From assembly GCA_023334545.1 (NCBI GenBank), contig JAADVB010000136.1:1-50327 (forward strand): a DNA stretch of 50,327 nucleotides. Direction: 5' to 3'. This document shows, piece by piece, positions 10,113 to 20,072 of this stretch; the stretch's first letter is position 1; the number at the start of each line of letters is the position of its first letter. The stretch comes from Salisapilia sapeloensis (lineage: Eukaryota > Oomycota > Peronosporomycetes > Peronosporales > Salisapiliaceae). Made by a program: the position numbers and the translations under genes. The notes beneath the pieces were generated by a model. It saw nothing but the letters and a program-made list of their open reading frames with translations, had not been told where the DNA came from and ran no database searches.

Positions 10113-10638
10113 TTTGACGAGGCATTTGGCCCAGCAAGCAGATGGGCCAGGCACCTGAAACCATTGCCAGTTTCTGCTGAACGGCGGGTTAGAGACTATC
10201 TTGCCTTTTTCGAGCATCAACAGTGCGGTCTTCATGGCGGAAGGTTCGAACTGCCGCTTGAGATGACTTGGGTGCAATGCAAGGCGTGTCGAGATCCGCT
10301 ACGCCCCTCGACAGGCCACGCATGGTGTCCTTTCCCGATCGAATTTTTTCTCGAGCTTTTGAAGCTTTTGCACATGAAGGGACACACCAGCTGCCGGTAG
10401 CCCATCACACGGGCAGCTGCTTGAGCTGGCCCGGCGCTGCAATGCCGCAGACTGCCCATCCTTCAAGAAAGTGGACAGCCTTTGGGACGAATTAACACAA
10501 CAGGTAGAATTAATCGACAAATTTCCGCTTGCGTTTTTATTAGGCGTCCGAAGGCTATGTTTGACTCCAGGCCGATTGGACATTGCGAAAAGGAGTAGAG
10601 AAAATCGTATGGATCGAAGTGAAAAAAGGCTGACTTAA
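10113..10638 (+). pseudogene. Possible broken gene with a zinc-finger-like N-terminus
   Basis: One frame is open at 10113-10397 and contains WVQCKACRDPLR then GHAWCPFPIEFFLELL and HMKGHTSC, a C..C...C...H...C layout like a small zinc finger. It stops at 10398. The frame shifted by one base then gives LLELARRCNAADCPSFKKV, LWDELTQQVELIDKFPLAFL and further charged residues to TAA at 10636. The two parts read as one protein broken by a single-base shift near 10380-10400; no intron of the right phase joins them. No start ATG was found. Family unknown. A sequencing error, a decayed gene, or chance are all possible. Confidence 0.35.
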
Positions 10639-11826
10639 ACTGACGGTGGCTAGTACCCATAAGGCTTTGAAAGGCGCATCCAGGTCAGCTAAATTTTCAT
10701 ACGCAGCCTCTAACAGAACACTTTTCTCAGACGGCATCAAAGAAGTGCTATCGTGATAGCAAGTGCATGTGAAGGACTGCAGAAGTAGAGCTGATGGACT
10801 TGCGAGGATGTACCATCAAGGTACCGTTTTAGGAAGTGTACCTGATCCTGATGACTGCGCAGATTAAGCGTCAGCTAAAACTACGTCCATTTCTGCAACA
10901 AGTAAAAATGGTCCTGATGACTGCTCATCGCAGCAGGCATGTATCCACATTACCCAATACGGAAATGAAGTATAAATACGTAGTCCCGACATGCCATTAC
11001 TGGTTTCTCTTTGTCGCAGGCGCGCAACTGTTTTGCATCCGACACCACTCATTCATTGACGCCTGGTGTGGCCTATCTATGATTTTCGGATTCACAGTTG
11101 GGTTGATTCATGATACATGACCTTCTATGTCGAGACTAGAAGGCTACTGACGAGAGTCCAGTAGATTAGATTCGAGTGCACACGGCATGAATACGAAACG
11201 TATGCGTCATGCATGCGTACAAGTAGGGGAGTGGATTTCCGGAACCTGGCCGCACCGCCATCACGACGCCACTTGGTTGAAACGCTCGCGAAACTATACT
11301 TTAGAAGTATCTCGAGTTGCCATGCGAGGAGAGGGAATCTAGTACTGGGTTCGTCGTATTAACGAAAGAAGATATCACGCATCGTACCCCTTTCCAACCT
11401 TGTATTATAAGACGTGACAAACTAATGTACTATGGATTCCCCATGATTCATACCACGAAATCATCCCTTCGACGCAAATCAAGTCCTGGCTTGCGTGTGT
11501 ACTTATGTCCGACCTTCAACCAAATTTGAAACTGCGAACGGATCCAACTCACATACCAAAGTTCGATAATCGCGCGATTTTCTCCGCCCACACTTGCTCC
11601 GGAAGATGTTGCCGACCAGGTCGACAGCTTGTGTGACGAGCTGATCAGTAGGACCTCTGTCCCATCTTTGTCCTTCGTCTATTCGTGGCCGAGCGTGTGA
11701 GTTATGCCGAAGCTTTGAACGGAGGAGATGATCCAGCTGACGAAAAACAAAATGATCACACGTCGAGTCCCAATCATTATTCGATTTCCCCGGAACAAGT
11801 CACTTGCCTTTCCAACTCAAGTTAAT
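10639..11826. other. Intergenic region upstream of WRKY19-like copy 2
   Basis: About 1.2 kb without a supported gene. The words cctgatgactgc recur near 10850 and 10912, which may mark a small old duplication. A 43-codon ATG frame near 11508 has no recognisable features. Confidence 0.45.
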
Positions 11827-12570
11827 ATGGATCAACGCGATGTGAATCCCGTGTCACCCATAGACGCTAGTCTATTTCCGATGCACGATACCTTCAAGAT
11901 GGACCCTGTCAAGTCCGAAGTACTCTCCTTGGATGCGTCGACCATCCCTTGGCAGACACTCGAGCCGATCAACTGGCGCGATAGTTCAGACATGGACTAC
12001 AGGTCCAGCGAATCATCCTTATGCTCCGTCTTTGGCGATTCCGACCTCGCAGACGCTGTCATGCGCAGTCTCAACGACGATGGCAAGCTTTTGCCGTCGA
12101 AACTTTCTCCACCCGCACACATTAAAACAGCCTCTGAAGCCTGTCCTCGGCGTCCAGGAACGTTTTTAAATAAGGACGGACGATGGATTAAAGGAAAGCC
12201 TTGCTATCGACCGAGCTGTGATAAACGTGCCCAATCGAACGGCCTGTGCAAGGGACATGGTGGTGGCGCCCGGTGTCGCGTGGACGGGTGCACCAAGAGC
12301 TCGCAGGGCGGCGGATTATGTCGCGCCCATGGCGGCGGCAAGCGATGCCGATTTGATGGCTGTGAGAAAGGAACGCAAAGAAACGGATTTTGCTATTTAC
12401 ATGGTGGCGTCCGATCTTGCAGCGTGACTGGGTGCACGAAGAAGGATCGAGGCAACGGTCGATGCTACAACCATGGCGGCGGACGGAGGTGCCAGTCACG
12501 GGATTGTGACGAAATCATTCGACGAGGAGCCTACTGTGAAACGCATCGGCCGAACAAGAGCCGAAAATAA
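11827..12570 (+). CDS. WRKY19-like Cys/His repeat protein (copy 2)
   Basis: The frame is open from 11728, but ATG 11827 (MDQRDVNPVSP) gives a typical acidic start and a 247-residue protein. Residues 1-110 are low-complexity and Ser/Asp-rich. The rest contains five tandem units of 23-24 residues ending in CxxHGGG or CxxH, unit for unit the same order as the copy at 8725-9732 (for example AQSNGLCKGHGGG, SSQGGGLCRAHGGG, KDRGNGRCYNHGGG). The two genes point away from each other and probably arose by duplication. Function is unknown; zinc binding is expected from the conserved Cys and His. Confidence 0.82.
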   Translation: MDQRDVNPVSPIDASLFPMHDTFKMDPVKSEVLSLDASTIPWQTLEPINWRDSSDMDYRSSESSLCSVFGDSDLADAVMRSLNDDGKLLPSKLSPPAHIKTASEACPRRPGTFLNKDGRWIKGKPCYRPSCDKRAQSNGLCKGHGGGARCRVDGCTKSSQGGGLCRAHGGGKRCRFDGCEKGTQRNGFCYLHGGVRSCSVTGCTKKDRGNGRCYNHGGGRRCQSRDCDEIIRRGAYCETHRPNKSRK

Positions 12571-13329
12571 GTATCCTGTGCTCCTACTTTTTCTAGTTTC
12601 TTCTTTCTACGAGGAAGGCAGACTAGGCACACAATAAACATTGCGTTTACTATTTACACTAAAGTTTCTATTGCTCTCGTCGATTCTCGAAGATAGGATC
12701 TTCCAGCCCATCTCTTTCCACACAGCCAGTTGACCAGTAGATCATTAGAATCTTTTCCTTGCGATCGGACGGAGATGAGACTGACGCCGCGTCTAGTTTC
12801 GAATACACTCCTTGTTGATGACAAAGCCTTTGCGAACGATGAAAGGATAATTGACGGCAATCAAGTACAAGTCCACGAGACCACGATCTCCGGCTTTGTT
12901 TGAGTGTATCTTGATCCTTTTTTCCCGATCCCAGTGGCACTGCTGACTTCAAACGGAACAGTCATTCGACAGGTGCGCCCACGACGATGCGCTGGCACGA
13001 GCGATGTACGAACGACTGACATTCCCTCAGGTGTAGTAAGACGCAAAGGTACTGAAACGTCGACTTGACCTGCGTTGGAAATCGTGATTCGTACCACTTA
13101 TCGATCCACGTGATGGGCGAGCATGGACAGAATAAACTCGGAATTATAACGCCGACGCTTCCCCTACCACTCCTGTCAGCGTTGAAGCCATTACACACCC
13201 TCGGGATCGTCACGCGTTTCAGAAGTCACGTCTGGATTTTTTGACCGGCAAAGCTATACACGGCTGGCAGCATCCTACTGTGACGTATAGATAGATGACG
13301 ACGACATGAAAAACGATGATATGTTTGCT
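12571..13329 (-). pseudogene. Region with gene-like fragments on the minus strand, not resolved
   Basis: Between about 13080 and 12660 the minus strand holds three fragments with coherent codon use in three frames: ISNAGQVDVSVPLRLTTPEG, RGLVDLYLIAVNYPFIVRKG and KILMIYWSTGCVERDGL. They lie in the same order and nearly touch, as in a spliced or frameshifted gene, but I could not find introns that join them in phase. No family recognised. It may be a decayed gene. Confidence 0.3.
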
Positions 13330-14383
13330 TTATTGATTGGAAGTAGGAGGACCGCCGCGACGGCGAATTTCCTCCCACGTCGTCGGCGTCGGCTCCGTCT
13401 CCTTTCCTTTCTTGAAGTCATCTGAGTCGGATCCCCACGTCATGGTCGGGAGGTTGCCCCATGGATGCGCTGCCCCATCCGCTGGCACCCACGGAGCAGT
13501 GGTACCTTGTTCCGGAATCGGATCGGAATAGTCCTGATACCCGACGCGATCGTCGCGATGTAGCAAAAGTGAAGACGGCCGACGAACCTCAGTGCTCGGA
13601 GTTGACAAGGATCGTGGTTGCTTCCTAAGGACAGTGGGTTTTATGTGAACGTTTAGATGAACGTTGAAACAGCTTACGATGCAGCCGCGTCTGCCCGGAA
13701 TTGCTCGTAATAACGACGTCGCCGCCGGATTTCCGCATGTAGGATCGATCCTGGCATCTCTTCCCGCAGGCTGGCGAATAGCAATCAGCATGGTAGTTGT
13801 GAATGTTTTCGGCAAGTGGATGGCACATTACATTTGTAAAGCATCCCGGGCAAAAGGGGACTGGTCTTCGGGAAGGCTAATCATATCCAGGAACAACTTC
13901 GACCGGACGGTCAATGCACCTCCGATGGTCCCGGCGAATCCGCCAGCTTCAACGGATGCATGACGTTAGAATGCAATACAGAAGGTTCTTGTCGCAGTAG
14001 CTAGGTTACCAACAGCCGCTAAGATCACAGAGTTCCGTCGGCCTACATACGACTGCCAGGCTACAGTCCAACATGAGAAAATAGGATCTATGCGATACTT
14101 GTACGACTTGTACCTAGTCCGGACGTGATTGCGCCAGCTAGGAAGCCCATATAAGCTCGACGCTTTGCCAGGATACCGTTGCCTTTGACCACTTTTAGCT
14201 CCTCTGGCCTACACATCCCATCAGCCTTTTAGATTTGCCCAAGTTGAACACAACGATAGCGAACGTCTCGTAGAGCCGTTTGGCATCCATCTTGCTGTTC
14301 ACAAGCTGCATTCCTTCCTTTGTATCGATCTTTAGCTGCCGCTGGTCGATGTGCTCCGGAATGTACTCGTCCTCGACCTCCAT
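13330..14383 (-). CDS. OCIA-like two-helix membrane protein (copy 1), six exons
   Basis: Exons 14383-14265, 14208-14114, 14060-14010, 13946-13832, 13770-13678 and 13624-13330 join in phase to 255 residues. The middle part has PEELKVVKGNG, then two glycine-rich hydrophobic helices (AYMGFLAGAITSGL and SVILAAVAGGFAGTIGGAL), then LPEDQSPFARDAL. This resembles the OCIA domain of small mitochondrial inner membrane and endosomal proteins: short charged N-terminus, helical hairpin, then a Ser-Pro turn. The tail is disordered and ends in TTWEEIRRR, as in the paralog at 15410-16381. Exon lengths 51 and 115 mirror 54 and 115 in the paralog, so intron positions are conserved. The first donor (GTTCGC) is non-consensus and the least certain part. 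It starts 148 bases from the PSMG4-like gene, divergently. Confidence 0.72.
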
Positions 14384-14531
14384 CTCGCTTTGAGTTCTCT
14401 TGCGTCTCGTAGAGAACGTATCAGATATCTTTACTAGAACCTTAATTTAAATATGTATACTGTCCAGTATTAATGCAAAACGCAGTGGCAATGTATAACT
14501 TTCGGACACAAGACACGAGTGGGAACAAGTC

Positions 14532-15203
14532 ATGGCTCAAGGTAGCTTTTGCATCGTACACTGTCACCTAGGCTGCTGTGAATGATGCACATGCAGTCCT
14601 ATCCTAGCACGCACGCATCTTTGAATGACTGATGTTATATTGGCCTTGCGACAGTGGCAAAGGAGGAAGATACGAGCGAGTTAGTACAGCAAACGCAAGA
14701 GCTACATGTCTCCAACGGTACTTGGCACCCAACAATTAATTTTATTGCTCATCTGCTCACACAGTACTAACACGATTTATTGGCTGCTTGCAGAAGGACT
14801 TCGGCTCATCGATGTGACCGGGAAACTGATGGATCAAGAGTTTGTTGCTCAAATCTGGCTGCTATCCAACGCTCTTTACGTCTGGCTCGGCACTTCCAGC
14901 CAGAATGCACAGCTCAGGTATCGACGTTTCCCTTTTACAGTACGAATGTAGTACACTTATCGATAGTGGTACAGTTCCATGGCCACTGCGATTGAAACAA
15001 AATTTGACGCCATGCCCTTGGCATCGTCTGTCGTTGGCAATTCGGAGATGGAAGAACTTCAAATGGCGCAACGACTGTCGAAACGCACGAAACGCCAGTG
15101 CTTCGTCTCATGCCAAGTACCCGACGGGCAACCTGAACTCCGGTCATACATTGAACGACAAGTGCTGGACAAGCTTCGAGAGGAAAACGTGCTTGTCAAG
15201 TAA
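14532..15203 (+). CDS. PSMG4: Proteasome assembly chaperone 4-like protein (PAC4/PSMG4)
   Basis: Exons 14532-14541, 14655-14717, 14794-14917 and 14975-15203 join in phase to 141 residues; the first exon codes only for MAQ and one base. The chaperone works as a PAC3-PAC4 pair in assembly of the 20S proteasome alpha ring. Family features can be followed along the protein: a strand with ALYVWLGTSS (VWVG in animals), MATAIETKFDAMPLASSVVG (AMSTRYDSVPVSTSLLG type), then MAQRLSKRTKRQCFVSCQV (LAQRLARKTNKQVFVSYNL type) and a charged C-terminal helix. Length agrees with about 125 residues in human. Introns are 57-113 bp. It lies between two OCIA-like paralogs; this placement has no known functional meaning. 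Confidence 0.78.
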
Positions 15204-15409
15204 TTTCATCAAAGTAAACAAAGACTGTACTTTGACAGTTAGGATATCCTTCCTTCCTGCGTTTCTTTGGTCTACTTCCCTTTCCTGTTGCGAAGGGTCA
15301 CGCAGACGTGATCAAGGTGCATTTCTATGGTATCAACCTCCATTACTTGATGGTATACATTATCACAGGTTCTTCGAATACAAAATTCGGAACGAAAAGC
15401 AATTCGAGG

Positions 15410-16381
15410 ATGCCGCTGGCAGGAATTAACGAGGCTTTGGCTGTACTTCAGTCCGAATTACCAAAGCAAAAGGAGAAGATTGAGCTCGGGAAGTATGTTC
15501 GTCTATGCACATATTCTCTGACTATATCGTGAACAGTCATGAGCATCCCTGGCAGCGATTCTCATCTGATCGGTCCGTAGATCGCCGGAGGAAAAGCAAA
15601 TCTTGGAAAAGTATGCTACGATCGGCAAGCAACGGACTGTTCTTGGATTCTTCACCGGCTCGATTGCATTGACTGGAGGTAGCAATCGTACTCTCTTCTT
15701 TCTACTATTGACTCTCATGCGATGGTAGTCTGGAGATTGGCCGGAGGAAAAAAGCCGATCATGGGCGTTTTGGGTGGCGCAAGTACAGATTCATTCCGTA
15801 ATGTTCAAGAATGAGATATTAACTACAACTAGTCGGTGGCGTCAGTGGGATGGCCTATGGTGCCGCCAGTATACGTAAAGGCCTCTTTACGGAATTGCTC
15901 AGTCTTCCAGACGACAAGTCGCCCTTTGCTACTCGCTGTCGCAATCTGTAGTCCATCTCCAATTCCATCCACAATCTGATACTGATGGCAGGGTAGGTTG
16001 AAGGAAAAAGTGCCAACAAATGAGTTCTTTGTGGAACTCCAGAAGCAGATGCGATCGGATGGCCTGATGGCGTATGATTCATGGGCCGAAGGCTCCGTCG
16101 ATTCGAATGCTTATGAACCAGCACCAGTTATGCCGCAAGAAAAAGCACCTATCTCGACGTTTGATAATCAGACGACGCTGGGCGAACCAGAGCCTGGTGC
16201 TTCACCTGTACAATCGAATCCGTTCTTCTTCAATCGTCCGTCGGAGGAAGAGCAACCAAAGAAAAGAAAACTGGCACACGATCGAGAGGAAGAATATTTC
16301 TTTGGGGCACCTGTCGAAAGGGAACCGGAGCAGCCGACGACTTGGGAGGAAATCCGTCGTCGGAATCAAGGTGGCCAATAG
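15410..16381 (+). CDS. OCIA-like two-helix membrane protein (copy 2), five exons
   Basis: Exons 15410-15492, 15581-15678, 15729-15782, 15833-15947 and 15997-16381 join in phase to 244 residues, with introns of 49-88 bp. The domain is SPEEKQILEKYATIGKQR, a first hydrophobic helix (TVLGFFTGSIALTGV), a Lys-rich loop, a second Gly/Ala-rich helix (GVLGGAIGGVSGMAYGAAS), then LPDDKSPFATRCRNLL. This fits the OCIA layout, although identity to animal OCIAD proteins is low. The C-terminal 120 residues are disordered and end in TTWEEIRRR, a motif shared with the copy at 13330-14383. Mitochondrial or endosomal membrane location is inferred from the family. The stop lies only four bases from the end of the convergent gene at 16386. 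Confidence 0.75.
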
Positions 16382-16385
16382 ATTT

Positions 16386-17060
16386 TCAGATGCGAACGCT
16401 CCTACTTGACGCTGCTTCGGCCTCTCGATGCGCTAGTTGTTTCATACGGTCATCAATTGCAGCAACTTGAGTGCTAGTTACTTTGCCATACTTTTGTTCT
16501 TCTAGTAGTAGATACTTTTCCGCTAGTTCCAGTCGCATCGTATAGACCTGTTGTTCACTCCCTTTTGGATGTCTTTGAATATCCAGTTGGACAAGTTGTG
16601 CACCGACATCTTGTAAGTCGCCATCGATCCCACGTGGCTTGTCCAGGAGATGAACAAGATGTTGATCAAGTCCACCGATCGTAGAAAATGGATTGCGTCG
16701 AGGTAGCCGCACTTGATCCAGTGCTGCGATGGCAATTTTGCTTTTCGAGACAAAGTCTAGATCACTGGAACTCAACTTCAGGAGGTAGTTGACACCTTTG
16801 TATTCGAATGGAAGTGGTCGAACCATCCGTCTTCTCCAATGGGCGACTGCAGTAATCACATCCAAGGAGCATGCTCTCGCTTGTAAAAGACATTCAAGTA
16901 CTTCGTTATGTCTTTCTGGTGGAGATAGATGGAATCGAGAGCATGCGTCGAGAAGATTATCGAGTGCTTGCTCTCTCGCGACGATCGTTTCAAGAGTATG
17001 TAACTCTTCTGGTGCATGGAAACCTTCCTTGGTGATCAAACGCTTAGAACCTTGTAGCAT
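16386..17060 (-). CDS. Unrecognised helical protein
   Basis: The frame runs from 17150, but that codon is TTG; the first ATG is 17060, giving 224 residues beginning MLQGSKRLITKEG. The protein is mostly helical and charged. A central block reads WRRRMVRPLPFEYKGVNYLL followed by KLSSSDLDFV, and the C-terminus (LELAEKYLLLEEQKYGKV) may form a coiled coil. No signal peptide or membrane segment. I do not recognise it. It converges on the OCIA-like gene with four bases between stops, and its start lies 120 bases downstream of the receptor kinase stop on the same strand. Confidence 0.7.
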   Translation of the reverse strand: MLQGSKRLITKEGFHAPEELHTLETIVAREQALDNLLDACSRFHLSPPERHNEVLECLLQARACSLDVITAVAHWRRRMVRPLPFEYKGVNYLLKLSSSDLDFVSKSKIAIAALDQVRLPRRNPFSTIGGLDQHLVHLLDKPRGIDGDLQDVGAQLVQLDIQRHPKGSEQQVYTMRLELAEKYLLLEEQKYGKVTSTQVAAIDDRMKQLAHREAEAASSRSVRI

Positions 17061-17180
17061 GGTAAATAGAAGGCGAAATGACGTCGAAAAATATATATCC
17101 AAGTGCGCTATATCAAGTAGAAACAAACGTTGAGCTGCAAAAGAGTACAAAATTAGACTTGATCATTTACGGTCTAGTTC

Positions 17181-19636
17181 TTAATTGCTCAGACTTAGAC
17201 GCTTTAAGTGGTACTGGAGGTAGACGGCAGACGGTCTATCGTTTGGATCGTACGATAGGCACTTGAGACCGAGCTCACGAATAGAGTTTGGACAGTCGGA
17301 GGAGAAAGATGGTTGGAGCGAACCTGCGGATACTTGGGACGCAAGCCATAGCATACTGCGAGACTTGCCACTGCTTGTAATCGAGTCTTCGTATGGAAGC
17401 TCGTGTGTGTCTAGTTCTGTCAAGATGGCACCGAACGAGAATAGATCGGATGCCTCGTTGTAATCGTTATCACCTCGCAGGATCTCTGGTGCTAACCATC
17501 GCGACGTACCGACACCTTCCGCCGTCATGGTGTCATCCTCCGACACAACTCGAGCAGTGCCAAAGTCACTGATCTTGGCTTCCATGTCTCCGGACAAGAG
17601 CACATTCCGGGACTTGAGGTCTCGATGGACTAGCGGTGGGTTGAACGAATGGACATAAACAAGTGCTTCGACGATGTCAGCTGCAATTTGAAGTTTCTCC
17701 ATGGTCCAATGCGGTGGAACGTTCGGATTGACCAAGTACCCTCGCAAGTCGCCATTTTCCATGAACTCAAACACTGCTTGGAAGTCCGCTCGCTTTGTCC
17801 ACGCGGCGCCGATGAACGTCACGACGTTTGGGTGATCTAGATTGGCCACTAGCTTTGTTTCTTCAATAAACTTTTGGATCGTGTCAGTACTTGCTTTGCT
17901 ACGTAAAACACGCTTCGATGCGTAGGTACGGTTATAGTACTGGACCATCCAGACTTCTCCGAACCCACCAGCACCCAGGCGTTTAATGTCCTGGATTTCA
18001 TGAACGTCCAACTGATGGTCACGTAGCTGCGTGTCGTACCAAATAGACGACTGGGTTCCTTCCTCTGCTGCAGAGTTTCTTCCAATAGGGTCGTTACTCT
18101 TCGTCGGCGTACCTCCAGATGTATATGTGTTCCCATTATCTTTTTCGCTTTCCCACTGACGACGTCGATTACGATACAATAAGAAAGCGATAAAAGCGAG
18201 AAGGAAGCAGATGCAGATGGGAACAGCGATGTACACTGACGTCATGTCCGTACCGCTGTCTTCTGATGACGTAGTGGAAGAAGCCTGGCTGTCACTTGCA
18301 CCAGACTCGACCTGGTTGTCCACTTCCTCTCCGCTATATCCGTCGACGACGCAGAGTTTCAACGTAGTCGATTTAACTGTTTGTACACTTCCGACGGAGC
18401 AAAAGAGGACGTCGTGTCGCCACTCTCGAGTCTGGTCTTGAAGGGAGTTGTTGAGTACTTTCATAACTTCTGGTGATACTGTTCGATGCGATAGTGGGTT
18501 TCCATTCAAGTATCTACTCTGATTTATGAGATAAGGAAAAGATAGAGGAAGGTAGGTACAGTGTACAGTTTGGAAAGGCTCTTGTAGTCTGCTAATTGGA
18601 TCGGGACGAAATCCAATGAGTTGTTGCGTAAGTTTCTAAGCAAATAGACGTGAGATCATGAATAGTGTGGGTTTCAAGTAGAAATTACAGGGTATTGAGG
18701 CTGGGAAGGATGGCTTCAAACGACTCAATATTGTTCTCTGGTAGAGACCTAAGGCAGAACTGTTAGATGATGGAAGTACTGATACAGAAACGAGGTTACA
18801 GTTTCTCGAGGTTCTCGAGGGAAAACTCTTCCGGCAACTTTGTGATCTGGTTGCCATCCAATTGCCTAGTCAAGTGGGTTAGTATAAGTTATATCGTAGA
18901 AGTAGATACACACACGTACAGGTATTTTAGCTGTGTAGCGTTCATCAAGCCTGATGGAATGTCCTTGAGAAGGCAATTGTACAAGCTCAGGTTACTGACT
19001 GTGGAAGAGAGCGTGGCAAAGGATGGCATCTCGTCTGAAAAGTCAATGTTGATGAACGTTAAATCCTCCAGGTTGGCTGCATTTGCCAACAGGTCGTCTG
19101 ATATCTTGACTTCAGCGGTTTCTTGAAGCTTATAGTCTGCACATCGATTGCCGCATAGTATCCTATTAAAATAATTTAAAAGCTGGTTTGAAGATGCTAC
19201 CATGGTATGCGTACCATCGATCAATGTTTTTCGGGATGTCAAGGTCGATTTCATCCAGGTATTTCTCATTTAAAGTAGAGTTCACGTTGAGTACAGTTCG
19301 AATGGGCTCGTCGAACGTGACGATGAACGCGTAGCCAAATACCGGAAGCAGGACATCACTGTACGGATTGAGACATTGGTATTGGCATCCGGAGGTTTCA
19401 TCCGCGGGTAAGCAGTCGATGTCTTTTGACTTGGTACCTTCCTTCGCTGCATTCTGTTCACAAGCATTCTTGTCATCATCAACTTGGTAGACAACACAAG
19501 CGCCCAAATCAGCACACCGGCTATCGCAGTCAGATGTGAGGACATTCGTCGGGATCGAACATGTTTGCGAAAGGACCGTGGATAAAACCAAGCTCCATAC
19601 CGACAGCCAGCACAAGGCGTTGTGGAGGATGGCCAT
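17181..19636 (-). CDS. LRR receptor-like protein kinase, TKL type
   Basis: Exons 19636-19215, 19162-18914, 18865-18800, 18748-18689, 18635-18567 and 18513-17181 join in phase to 732 residues; introns are 48-53 bp. Order of parts: signal peptide (residues 1-23), Cys-rich extracellular segment with at least ten Cys, leucine-rich repeats, a Ser-rich stalk, one membrane helix near 382-402 (VYIAVPICICFLLAFIAFLL), and a kinase domain from about 460. Catalytic elements are complete: GAGGFGEV loop, Lys in YASKRV, Glu in FIEETKLV, HRDLKSRN, DFGTA and APE. This should be an active Ser/Thr (TKL) kinase that senses an external ligand; the ligand is unknown. Three exons of 66, 60 and 69 bp each encode one LRR and all begin in the same phase. 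Confidence 0.88.
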
Positions 19637-20072
19637 CTTATATTGTGGTCAGCCGCAGCGAAGAGAGCACAAAAGTCGAAGCTTGCACTGGTCGTCGCTG
19701 TGTGACTGGCTTACGTTGAGTATGGAATAACTCAGGTGGGGATGGGCGCAGCAACTGGCACGACAAGCATACGAGATGCTTGGTAGCTAATATTGAAACG
19801 TGTATTTGTGTATTTAGTATCAAGCGTACCGCACTATCTACGCGCACGTGCTGACATGCTCGTTGATGACTGGAATGCGATAGGAGGCGCGATGAACACC
19901 ATGCGTATCATGTCGGTCAAGAAGTAGTCACTGAACCCATTTTATGTCAACCCACAAACCAGATACTCTAGGCGGATGGTAATCGAGTTTTTCCACCAAT
20001 CTGAAATGCGATAGGAACTAGTATCAGCTACGGATTGGTTAATAAAGAGGCGAATACAAGCTGTGTACAAAA
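19637..20072. other. Divergent promoter region of receptor kinase and WD40 gene
   Basis: About 435 bases without a supported gene. A GAACCCATTTTATG stretch near 19935 is loosely initiator-like. Nothing else was seen. Confidence 0.5.

Noticed and set aside
13664-13963. 99-codon plus-strand frame
   Set aside because: Antisense to the spliced OCIA-like gene, whose exons join in phase and match the paralog.
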